A DNA stretch of 64,000 nucleotides, taken from a virus. The notes under the pieces were generated by a model, which saw nothing but the letters and a program-made list of their open reading frames with translations, ran no database searches and was not told where the DNA came from. Where the stretch lies: IMG/VR virus record IMGVR_UViG_3300028275_000013, positions 1 through 64,000 of that record; one strand, 5' to 3'. Position 1 is the first letter of the stretch; each line of letters begins with the position of its first letter. Of this stretch, positions 6,187 to 12,057 are shown piece after piece. The translations under genes and the position numbers were made by a program.

Positions 6187-6194
6187 CATAAATA
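6187..6194 (+). promoter_or_regulatory. Candidate late promoter motif
   Basis: CATAAATA followed by CCCC, 12 nt before the -35 of the consensus promoter at 6206. It is identical to the motif found before gp8, gp13 and gp15. Here it would give the downstream gene both early and late expression. Confidence 0.4.
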
Positions 6195-6205
6195 CCCCAC
6201 AGGAC

Positions 6206-6234
6206 TTGACAAGTTCTCACAGGCATCTTATAGT
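6206..6234 (+). promoter_or_regulatory. Consensus host-type (sigma70) promoter
   Basis: TTGACA (6206-6211) and TATAGT (6229-6234) are separated by exactly 17 bp. It lies ahead of the small gene at 6263, whose ribosome site GGAG sits at about 6252. This is the closest match to a sigma70 consensus in the first 50 kb that I noticed and is most likely an early promoter read by unmodified host polymerase. Confidence 0.8.
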
Positions 6235-6262
6235 GTTTCACATACACCAACGGAGCGCACTT

Positions 6263-6436
6263 ATGTCAGTAGCATACAGTCAAGCACAGAAGCAGCGTTA
6301 TAGGATCACTCTGGATCTATCAGTGTTCGGTGACTTCGACCCACATCAGATTGATTGGGAGAAGTTATTCAAGTTGGAACCTGCAGAGAAGTGTGATGCT
6401 TATGTTGAAGACCTAAGTGTACCTGACAGATGGTGA
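6263..6436 (+). CDS. Conserved small cyanophage protein (57 aa)
   Basis: Start chosen at ATG 6263, which follows a GGAG ribosome site and the promoter at 6206; an upstream in-frame ATG at 6206 lies inside the -35 box. The sequence (MSVAYSQAQKQRYRITLDLS, then DFDPHQIDWEKLFKLEP) matches, from memory, a small conserved protein of T4-like cyanophages. It is soluble, with a strand followed by acidic helices. Its strong promoter implies early, high expression. Function unknown. Confidence 0.7.
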   Translation: MSVAYSQAQKQRYRITLDLSVFGDFDPHQIDWEKLFKLEPAEKCDAYVEDLSVPDRW

Positions 6437-6474
6437 GTTGCTCCGATTGTTTATACCATGTGACACAAGTTAAA

Positions 6475-6519
6475 GTGGCACAATAAAAGAGCACAGGATC
6501 CAAAATCGTGTATTCTATA
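6475..6519 (+). promoter_or_regulatory. Repeated promoter cassette, copy E (partial)
   Basis: GTGGCACAATAAA, GAGCACAGGATCC and AAAATCGTGTATTCTATAAG match copies A-D, but the downstream leader AAGTTCAAGGGATTTCACCC is replaced by unrelated sequence. It retains the promoter part and has lost, or never had, the shared translation leader. Confidence 0.65.
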
Positions 6520-6588
6520 AGGGTGGAAGAGAGATCAACCACACAAACCCACCGACACTTTCCTGCAATGCGTATCATCGAAAAGCAG

Positions 6589-6885
6589 ATGAATACCGCT
6601 ATCAATAAGTGCATCGACTGGAAGAATAGCAACACTTCTGTTACTTATTCTCCCGAAAGAGATGCGTCTTATGTGTATCTGCACGGGAATCACATTGCCA
6701 CTATTGGTGATACATTCATTGAACTTTACACTTGTGGGTATTATACAAACACCACCAAGTCGCGTCTCAATGCTATTCTCCAAGAGCATGGAAATGGTGC
6801 TCGTGTTTATCAGAAAGACTTCGAGTGGTTTGTGAATGATACTGTCCAAACAGTTCCGTTCACTGAGGGTATGATTCTTAACTGA
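6589..6885 (+). CDS. Conserved hypothetical cyanophage protein (98 aa)
   Basis: Best start is ATG 6589 (MNTAINKCIDWKNSNTSVTY), the N-terminus I recall in related cyanophage proteins; ATG 6568 is an alternative adding 7 residues. The body is beta-rich (ASYVYLHGNHIATIGDTFIE), followed by TTKSRLNAILQEHG, a conserved helix. It reads as a small DNA- or protein-binding domain, with no known function. It sits behind cassette E. Confidence 0.65.
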   Translation: MNTAINKCIDWKNSNTSVTYSPERDASYVYLHGNHIATIGDTFIELYTCGYYTNTTKSRLNAILQEHGNGARVYQKDFEWFVNDTVQTVPFTEGMILN

Positions 6886-6920
6886 ATTGTTATCACTCAC
6901 CAACACACTTCTTCGTGATT

Positions 6921-7112
6921 ATGACCGTCTCTGAGTTTGCTTCGTTGTCTACACTGGATCTCGTGATTGCTGAGGTTCAAGGTAAGGTTAAGGTGACACG
7001 GTTAGCAACAGTGAAACCCCGTAAGTCTCACCTAGTGATGACACAAACCAAGGGGAATCGTTGTAGAACTAACCGTAGCAGTGGCACTAACTTTGTGACA
7101 CAAGTTCGCTGA
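6921..7112 (+). CDS. Small basic hypothetical protein (63 aa)
   Basis: ATG 6921 preferred over the GTG at 6915. The N-terminal half is a plausible helix/strand (MTVSEFASLSTLDLVIAEVQ), and the second half is rich in Lys, Arg, Thr and Ser, suggesting nucleic-acid binding. It is preceded by CGTGATTATG, nearly the same context as the gene at 7188. No clear family. Confidence 0.5.
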   Translation: MTVSEFASLSTLDLVIAEVQGKVKVTRLATVKPRKSHLVMTQTKGNRCRTNRSSGTNFVTQVR

Positions 7113-7187
7113 GTTAGTATCACAAACAGTCCTGGGTTATGACTATAAACTAACACCACAACAGTTCTTTATTCTTTCTTGGTGATT

Positions 7188-7328
7188 ATGTCTAAGTCGA
7201 TGATGTTCTCTCTGCTTGCTCAAGGTAACACTGGTGATGAGATTCTGTCCATTCTGGATGTTATCGTGAGTGAAGAGATTGCAGGGGAGAGTGTGAACGA
7301 ACCCACTGCAGATACCATCGAGTTCTGA
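7188..7328 (+). CDS. Conserved small cyanophage protein (46 aa)
   Basis: ATG at 7188, stop TGA 7326-7328. The sequence MSKSMMFSLLAQGNTGDEIL continues as a short helical, acidic protein. From memory the LLAQGNxGxEIL signature recurs in short proteins of marine cyanophages. It ends 12 nt before a terminator hairpin. Function unknown. Confidence 0.6.
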   Translation: MSKSMMFSLLAQGNTGDEILSILDVIVSEEIAGESVNEPTADTIEF

Positions 7329-7340
7329 TAGTAAACTGGG

Positions 7341-7371
7341 ACGGGGAGTTAGTTATTCTTTCTCCCCGTTC
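7341..7371 (+). terminator. Probable intrinsic terminator
   Basis: ACGGGGAG (7341-7348) pairs with CTCCCCGT (7362-7369) around a 13-nt T-rich loop. The tail (TCTTAAGTATTTTG) is an interrupted T-run. It is weaker than the terminator at 5821 but correctly placed after the gene at 7188. Confidence 0.65.
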
Positions 7372-7615
7372 TTAAGTATTTTGTTTGTTAAACAGTTAGG
7401 TATTATAATTACTTTGTGAGTTGTTAATTCTTTATATCGACATTCGTGATTTGACAGTATAGTGAATTAGCAGCGATTTTATGTTGTTTGTTATTATTAT
7501 AAGCGGGCGTTGCGCCCCCCCCCCTTATTAAAAAAAGCAAACTACCCTAACCTACAGAGGTGACAAATCGACCTATAAGTATCAAACGCATAAAAATTTT
7601 CCGGAGGTATTTCAA
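7372..7615. other. Gene-poor spacer with a GC-rich hairpin and C10 tract
   Basis: About 240 bp without a convincing gene. It is AT-rich except for GGGCG-TTG-CGCCC (7505-7517), which runs into ten consecutive C (7515-7524). CCGGAGG at 7601-7607 is the ribosome site of the gene at 7616. A frame beginning GTG at 7560 overlaps the two real genes in another phase and is rejected. Confidence 0.5.
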
Positions 7616-7732
7616 ATGTTTGGATGGATTCATAAGAACGGTAAAAGTCGCCCTAATAAGAACAAAGCAAAAGGTGCGGGAAGAACTTGTGCCCAAAAGA
7701 ATGCTTCGAGAAAACGCAAAAAGAAAAAATGA
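7616..7732 (+). CDS. Small highly basic protein (38 aa)
   Basis: ATG 7616 follows the strong ribosome site CCGGAGG. The sequence starts MFGWIHKNGKSRPNKNKAKG and ends in an Arg/Lys cluster (SRKRKKKK); about half the residues are charged or glycine. From memory, similar FGWxHKNGxSRPNKNKAKGAG proteins occur in other cyanophages. It probably binds nucleic acid or an acidic partner; this is inferred from composition only. TGA overlaps the next ATG. Confidence 0.65.
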   Translation: MFGWIHKNGKSRPNKNKAKGAGRTCAQKNASRKRKKKK

Positions 7733-7872
7733 GAAGATCTACGCCATACTGGAATTTCTGGAGAGTTATTCTTGCGGGGTGGATGATCAGATATCCAAAG
7801 ACAATGGGAAAAATTGTATTCCTCCCCGTTGGATTTTTGATAGTTCTGATATATAATGCGGCTACAAACTAA
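7729..7872 (+). CDS. Small membrane protein (47 aa)
   Basis: ATG 7729 overlaps the previous stop (ATGA). The N-terminus is aromatic and basic (RRSTPYWNFWRVILAGWMI), followed by RYPKTMG and a hydrophobic segment (FLPVGFLIVLIY), so one or two short membrane helices are likely. I recall similar WxxGWxxRYPK proteins in cyanophages. Role unknown. Confidence 0.6.
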   Translation: MRRSTPYWNFWRVILAGWMIRYPKTMGKIVFLPVGFLIVLIYNAATN

Positions 7873-7904
7873 AAAGAGACTGAAAAAATTCCGGAAATAT
7901 TTTT

Positions 7905-8099
7905 ATGACTGAAAAGGTTTATCACATATACGCAAAGGGTCGGTGCGTCTATCACAGTTTATCAGAGAATAAGTTTTCTGAGACCTGGGAAATGATGCAC
8001 AGAATGGTTGATCTTCTTGATTTGGACCTTACAAAGGATGATTTAAGTTATGAAGAACTTTGTTTGAATAAGGAAGTATTATTGAATTCTTCGCATTGA
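7905..8099 (+). CDS. Conserved small cyanophage-type protein (64 aa)
   Basis: Preceded by TTCCGGAAATATTTTT, which echoes the TTTTCCGGAGGTATTT leader of the gene at 7616. The sequence has an N-terminal strand (VYHIYAKGRCVYHSLSE), a helix with paired Met residues (WEMMHRMVDLL) and an acidic DDLSYEEL motif. From memory this pattern recurs in cyanophages. Function unknown. Confidence 0.65.
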   Translation: MTEKVYHIYAKGRCVYHSLSENKFSETWEMMHRMVDLLDLDLTKDDLSYEELCLNKEVLLNSSH

Positions 8100-8148
8100 C
8101 AAAAGCATATATAGACTGATAAAATTGATCTGAAGGTTATTTTTACTT

Positions 8149-8916
8149 ATGGCAAAAGGATTCACAGTTAAAGCAAATGCACCAAAACCCAAAGAACAAG
8201 AATGGGATATTGATGCAATTAAAGAGAGAATGAAAGGGAAGTCAATTGTTTTTTGTCTCCCTGGTCGAGGATGTTCTTTTATTTTTCTGAAAGCATTTGT
8301 ACAACTTTGTTTTGACATGGTTCAGAATGGAATGAGTATTCAGATTTCTCAGGATTACTCATCGATGGTAAACTTTGCTCGCTGTAAAGTACTCGGTGCA
8401 AATGTTCTCAGAGGTCCGAAGCAAATTCCTTGGGATGGAAAACTACAATATGATTATCAACTTTGGATTGATAGTGATATTGTTTTTGACACTAACAAAT
8501 TCTGGCAACTCTGTGATCTTGCTCTCAATGAGGAAGGTGAAGAGAAGGAAATTGTTGCAGGATGGTATGCAACTGAGGATGGTCACACAACCTCTGTCGC
8601 ACACTGGTTGGAAGAGGATGATTTCCGTAAGAACGGTGGAGTAATGAATCATGAAACCGTTGAGTCTATCTCAAAGCGTCGGAAACCATTTACTGTTGAT
8701 TACACTGGATTTGGTTGGGTTCTGATTAAGAAGGGTGTCTTTGAGAATCTTGAGTATCCTTGGTTTGCTCCGAAGATGCAAGTCTTTGAGTCTGGTAAAG
8801 TTCAGGATATGTGTGGAGAGGATGTTTCTTTCTGTCTTGATGCAAAAGAAGAAGGCTTTGAAATCTGGTGCGATCCTCGGATTAGAGTAGGTCATGAAAA
8901 AACTCGCGTAATCTAA
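8149..8916 (+). CDS. Glycosyltransferase-like protein (255 aa)
   Basis: Resembles GT-A fold glycosyltransferases. An N-terminal nucleotide-binding-like strand (KSIVFCLPGRG) is followed by the acidic DxD-type motif in YQLWIDSDIVFD (about residues 103-114), which in this superfamily coordinates metal and sugar nucleotide. A later GEDVSFCLDAKEEGFEIW segment resembles the acceptor/catalytic region with its (E/D)D motif. The expected role is sugar transfer to phage or host structures, perhaps tail or capsid proteins, given its place just before the baseplate genes. The acceptor is unknown. Its stop overlaps the next ATG (TAATG). Confidence 0.7.
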   Translation: MAKGFTVKANAPKPKEQEWDIDAIKERMKGKSIVFCLPGRGCSFIFLKAFVQLCFDMVQNGMSIQISQDYSSMVNFARCKVLGANVLRGPKQIPWDGKLQYDYQLWIDSDIVFDTNKFWQLCDLALNEEGEEKEIVAGWYATEDGHTTSVAHWLEEDDFRKNGGVMNHETVESISKRRKPFTVDYTGFGWVLIKKGVFENLEYPWFAPKMQVFESGKVQDMCGEDVSFCLDAKEEGFEIWCDPRIRVGHEKTRVI

Positions 8917-9068
8917 TGGAAAAACACTACAATCTTTTATATAAAGGGCGTAAAATTTACATGAATCTCACTATGGAAGAGTGTAGTGAGATTCTACAAG
9001 ATCTCTCTGAGGATTATTTCTCTGGAGAAGATATTGATCCTAATTTAATTGAAATGGAGGAAATCTAA
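8916..9068 (+). CDS. Small acidic hypothetical protein (50 aa)
   Basis: ATG 8916 overlaps the TAA of the glycosyltransferase gene. The first part is basic/aromatic (MEKHYNLLYKGRKIYMNL), then comes an acidic helix (TMEECSEILQDLSEDYFSG). Its 3' end carries GGAGG (about 9056-9060), which serves the gene at 9069. Family not recognised. Confidence 0.6.
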   Translation: MEKHYNLLYKGRKIYMNLTMEECSEILQDLSEDYFSGEDIDPNLIEMEEI

Positions 9069-9209
9069 ATGGCAAAGGGTGGATCTAATAAGACTATTTT
9101 TGAACCAGGAGCACCAAAGAAAACCCGTCAAGGGCGTTCTCCTCGCACACTATTGAGTGCAACCTCTCGTAACGGACGAAAGAAAAAGTATCGCGGTCAA
9201 GGTAGGTGA
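9069..9209 (+). CDS. Conserved small basic cyanophage protein (46 aa)
   Basis: Begins directly after the previous stop behind a GGAGG ribosome site. It is rich in Lys, Arg, Gly and Ser (MAKGGSNKTIFEPGAPKKTR, ending in KKKYRGQGR). I recall short proteins ending in RYRGQGR as common next to the baseplate genes of marine cyanophages. It probably binds nucleic acid or an acidic surface. Its TGA overlaps the GTG of the next gene. Confidence 0.65.
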   Translation: MAKGGSNKTIFEPGAPKKTRQGRSPRTLLSATSRNGRKKKYRGQGR

Positions 9210-9409
9210 TTCAACTTAACCCTCAAATCCCAGTCTTTACTCCAAAGGGTAAAGGTTGGGCTTTTTTTGTAATTGATCGATCTCAAGAACATGATCTTGA
9301 GTGGGTTGTTTTTCTAGATAGTAGTGGGGAATGTTGGACCTTTAAGAATTCCGATATTAGAATTCAAAAAAATTATACTTTACATCGACATAATAACAAT
9401 TCGGGATAG
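9206..9409 (+). CDS. Conserved hypothetical cyanophage protein (67 aa), GTG start
   Basis: GTG at 9206 overlaps the previous TGA. The sequence IQLNPQIPVFTPKGKGWAFF, followed by LEWVVFLDSSGECWTF, is a beta-rich small domain whose pattern I recall in other T4-like cyanophages at this position. It is soluble, probably a small barrel. No function known. Confidence 0.65.
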   Translation: MIQLNPQIPVFTPKGKGWAFFVIDRSQEHDLEWVVFLDSSGECWTFKNSDIRIQKNYTLHRHNNNSG

Positions 9410-9426
9410 CAACCCCGTAAAAAGTT

Positions 9427-9444
9427 CTGATTTTAACAAATCAG
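9427..9444 (+). promoter_or_regulatory. Stem-loop next to the ribosome site of the gene at 9455
   Basis: CTGATTT (9427-9433) pairs with AAATCAG (9438-9444) around the tetraloop TAAC. The last G of the stem begins GGAG, the Shine-Dalgarno site of the gene at 9455. A hairpin abutting the ribosome site suggests translational control, though the stem is AT-rich and weak. Confidence 0.45.
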
Positions 9445-9454
9445 GAGCAAAAAA

Positions 9455-9709
9455 ATGACCAAAAAAGTCGATAAAGACCAAAATTTCATGAAAAATGAGT
9501 GGGGAACAGAGTATTTGTCAAGTGAATATGGGTGGGAAACTAAAATTACTAAGCAAAAAATGCTTCGTGAAATCGCAAGTGATGATCTGACACCCAAAAA
9601 GCATGATTTTTACCACCAAAATGAAATTCACTCAAAAATTCGCAATGATTCTGACTACGATGACTGGGAATATGGCACAGAACCCCTTTATGAAACCAAA
9701 AATCAGTGA
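9455..9709 (+). CDS. Hypothetical protein (84 aa)
   Basis: ATG 9455 follows AGGAG. The protein is hydrophilic and rich in Asp, Lys, Trp and Tyr (NEWGTEYLSSEYGWETK, then DDWEYGTEPLYETKNQ), with little hydrophobic core, so it may be partly disordered. It is the last gene before the gp25 late promoter, and its TGA overlaps that motif. Not recognised. Confidence 0.6.
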   Translation: MTKKVDKDQNFMKNEWGTEYLSSEYGWETKITKQKMLREIASDDLTPKKHDFYHQNEIHSKIRNDSDYDDWEYGTEPLYETKNQ

Positions 9710-9715
9710 TAAATA
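9708..9715 (+). promoter_or_regulatory. Late promoter for the baseplate operon
   Basis: GATAAATA, a T4/cyanophage late-promoter type element (consensus TATAAATA or NATAAATA, read by gp55-containing polymerase), 22 nt before the gp25 start. It overlaps the stop codon of the upstream gene. Confidence 0.75.
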
Positions 9716-9737
9716 AGATAGAATTATTACTTTTTTC

Positions 9738-10139
9738 ATGCCTTCTGAAAGGATAAGCAAATCATTTAAAGATATTAGTTTATCCTTTCAGGTTAATCCC
9801 CTGAACTACGATTTAATTGCGATTAAAAATGAAAATGCTATTGCTCGATCTGTTCGTAATCTAATAGCAACTCAACCTGGAGAAAGATTTTTTGAACCAA
9901 ATTTAGGTTCTAATGTAAATCAGTCTCTATTTGAAAACATTGATGATATCAGTGCTTCTATAGTAAAAGATCAAATTGAATCTTCAATTCGAAATTATGA
10001 ACCCAGAGTAAATTTAATAGAGGTTAATGTTGCTCCAAATTATGATAATTATGAATTTAATGTAACTATTAAATATTACATAGTTGGTATTGATGTATCT
10101 CCTCAACAGTTATCATTTGCATTACAACCAACACGATAA
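9738..10139 (+). CDS. gp25: gp25-like baseplate wedge protein
   Basis: At 133 aa this equals T4 gp25 (132 aa). The family is lysozyme-like in name only; it is a baseplate wedge component related to the type VI secretion protein TssE. The typical N-terminal IARSVRNLIATQPGERFFEP segment, with its PGERFFEP signature (about residues 45-52), is clear, followed by the strand-rich C-terminus (INVAPNYDNYEFNVTIKYYI-like). In the virion it sits in the wedge with gp6 around the tail tube and joins wedge to sheath. It is the first gene of the baseplate operon and is followed 3 nt later by gp6, matching other cyanophages. Confidence 0.93.
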   Translation: MPSERISKSFKDISLSFQVNPLNYDLIAIKNENAIARSVRNLIATQPGERFFEPNLGSNVNQSLFENIDDISASIVKDQIESSIRNYEPRVNLIEVNVAPNYDNYEFNVTIKYYIVGIDVSPQQLSFALQPTR

Positions 10140-10142
10140 TAA

Positions 10143-12056
10143 ATGGCACTAGTTAACTTTACCAATCTAGATTTTGATCAAATTAAGACTTCGATTAAGG
10201 ATTACCTTAGATCGAATTCAAATTTTACTGATTACGATTTTGAAGGATCGAATCTATCAGTAATCTTAGATATACTTGCATATAATACATATATTTCCTC
10301 ATATAATGCTAACATGGTTAGCAATGAGGTTTTTATTGATAGTGCCACTCTTAGAGAAAATGTGGTATCAATTGCAAGAAGCATTGGATATATCCCCAGA
10401 TCTAAAATAGCATCAAGAGCTAATATTTCTTTCTTTGTCGATACCTCAACTAGTTCTTCTCCACAAAAACCTGTTGCATTGACACTGAAAAAAGGAATTG
10501 TCGCTACTTCGGTGTCATCTTTTGGATCAGAAAATTATGTTTTTTCAATTCCTGATGACATAACAGTTCCTGTTATAAATGGAATTGCAGAATTTAGTAA
10601 CATAAGCATATATGAAGGTACATATATCACAGAAAAATATACTGTTGACTCATTAAATCCAAATCAAAAGTATATTTTAAACAATTCTGATATCGATTCT
10701 TCCTTAATTAGAGTTGAGGTTCGTGACGGCGAACTCGGTCCAAGAAAAAAATATATTCAATCAGATAATATTTTAAATATCAATGCAGATTCTAGAGTCT
10801 TTTTTATTCAAGAAATAGAAGATCAAAGATATGAACTTTTATTTGGTGATGGAATTTTTGGTAGAAAATTGATCAGCGGAAACATTGTTGATATTTCATA
10901 TGTTGTGACTAAAGGTGAGTCTGCAAATGGAGTATCATCTTTTGTTTTTAGTGGAAATATTGTAGACAATAATGGATTTATTGTTTTAAGCGAAATATCA
11001 TTGATAAGCACTAATACCGCTGGAAGTGGTGGTAAAGAGATAGAGTCTATTGATTCTATCAAAAAATATGCCCCAAGGGTTTATGCATCGCAGAATAGGG
11101 CAGTCACAGCAAATGATTATGAAGCAATAGTCTCACAAATTTATCCTGAAGCAGAATCTATTTCTGTATATGGTGGGGAAGATTTAAATCCACCAGAATA
11201 TGGAAAAGTTTTTATTACAATTAAACCTCAAAATGGATTTTTTGTTCCAAATGGTGTAAAAGACAATATCAAACAGAAACTTAAAAAATATTCTGTGGCT
11301 GGAATAATTCCAGAAATAAAAGACTTAAAATATCTTATACTTGAGATTAATTCAACAATTTATTACGACAATAACATCGCACCATCTTCGGAGTATATCA
11401 ATAATGTAGTTTATCAAAATATAAACAAATATGCAAAATCAACTGAATTAAATCGATATGGAGCTAGATTCAAATATAGCAAATTTTTAAAATTAATTGA
11501 TGATAGTCACGAATCTATTACTTCAAATATAACAAAAGTTGAAATGAGGCGTGATTTAAAATCTGTGTTAAATAGTTTAGCGACTTATGAAATATGTTTT
11601 GGTAACCAATTTCATATAAAAAATCTTAATGGATTTAACATTAAATCTTCTGGATTTACCGTTCCTGGTATTGCTCAGACGGTCTATTTAAGTGATTCAC
11701 CCTTATCAAACGGTTTAACTGGAACTATTTTCTTATTTTATCTAGACTCTGCTCAATCTTATAGAATAGTAAATTCAAATGCAGGTTCAATTGATTATGT
11801 AAAGGGAGAAATTTACTTAAATGCTATTAACATTGTCGGAACATCTAAAGAAAGTGGAGGTGAACCTGTAATAGAAATATCTGCAATACCAGAATCAAAC
11901 GATGTTATAGGTTTACAGGATTTATATTTAAATCTAAGTATTGATAATGTGTCAATACAAACTTTGCCAGATAGAATTTCTTCTGGAGATGATCCATCAG
12001 GATCATCTTATACAAAAACTACAAGTTACAGTAACGGAGTAATTATAAGAGAATAA
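10143..12056 (+). CDS. gp6: gp6-like baseplate wedge protein
   Basis: At 637 aa, close to T4 gp6 (660 aa). The N-terminus (VNFTNLDFDQIKTSIKDYLR, then VILDILAYNTYISSYNANM) is the characteristic start of the gp6/J-type baseplate family. The central part carries FLLFGDG-like and YAPRVYASQNRAVTANDYE segments typical of the family. gp6 forms the inner baseplate ring with gp25 and the product of gp53 and drives the hexagon-to-star change. The gene is flanked by gp25 (3-nt gap) and the giant gene (stop/ATG nearly touching). Base use is very AT-rich like the rest of the tail region. Confidence 0.9.
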   Translation: MALVNFTNLDFDQIKTSIKDYLRSNSNFTDYDFEGSNLSVILDILAYNTYISSYNANMVSNEVFIDSATLRENVVSIARSIGYIPRSKIASRANISFFVDTSTSSSPQKPVALTLKKGIVATSVSSFGSENYVFSIPDDITVPVINGIAEFSNISIYEGTYITEKYTVDSLNPNQKYILNNSDIDSSLIRVEVRDGELGPRKKYIQSDNILNINADSRVFFIQEIEDQRYELLFGDGIFGRKLISGNIVDISYVVTKGESANGVSSFVFSGNIVDNNGFIVLSEISLISTNTAGSGGKEIESIDSIKKYAPRVYASQNRAVTANDYEAIVSQIYPEAESISVYGGEDLNPPEYGKVFITIKPQNGFFVPNGVKDNIKQKLKKYSVAGIIPEIKDLKYLILEINSTIYYDNNIAPSSEYINNVVYQNINKYAKSTELNRYGARFKYSKFLKLIDDSHESITSNITKVEMRRDLKSVLNSLATYEICFGNQFHIKNLNGFNIKSSGFTVPGIAQTVYLSDSPLSNGLTGTIFLFYLDSAQSYRIVNSNAGSIDYVKGEIYLNAINIVGTSKESGGEPVIEISAIPESNDVIGLQDLYLNLSIDNVSIQTLPDRISSGDDPSGSSYTKTTSYSNGVIIRE

Positions 12057-12057
12057 C

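Larger units (their letters stand above)
5849..6262. other. Gene-free AT-rich region
   Basis: About 414 bp without a credible gene. It starts very AT-rich (5849-5990), passes through three 33-bp direct repeats, then becomes C-rich on the plus strand (about 6115-6200), and ends with a consensus promoter. The open frames crossing the repeats are artefacts of the repeat. The iterons, AT-rich flank and base-composition shift are compatible with a replication-origin or regulatory region, but nothing here proves that. Confidence 0.5.

Noticed and set aside
7560-7856. A 98-codon frame across the two small genes at 7616 and 7729
   Set aside because: It begins at a GTG without a ribosome site. The two genes in other phases have a strong ribosome site, ATGA coupling and cyanophage-like sequences.
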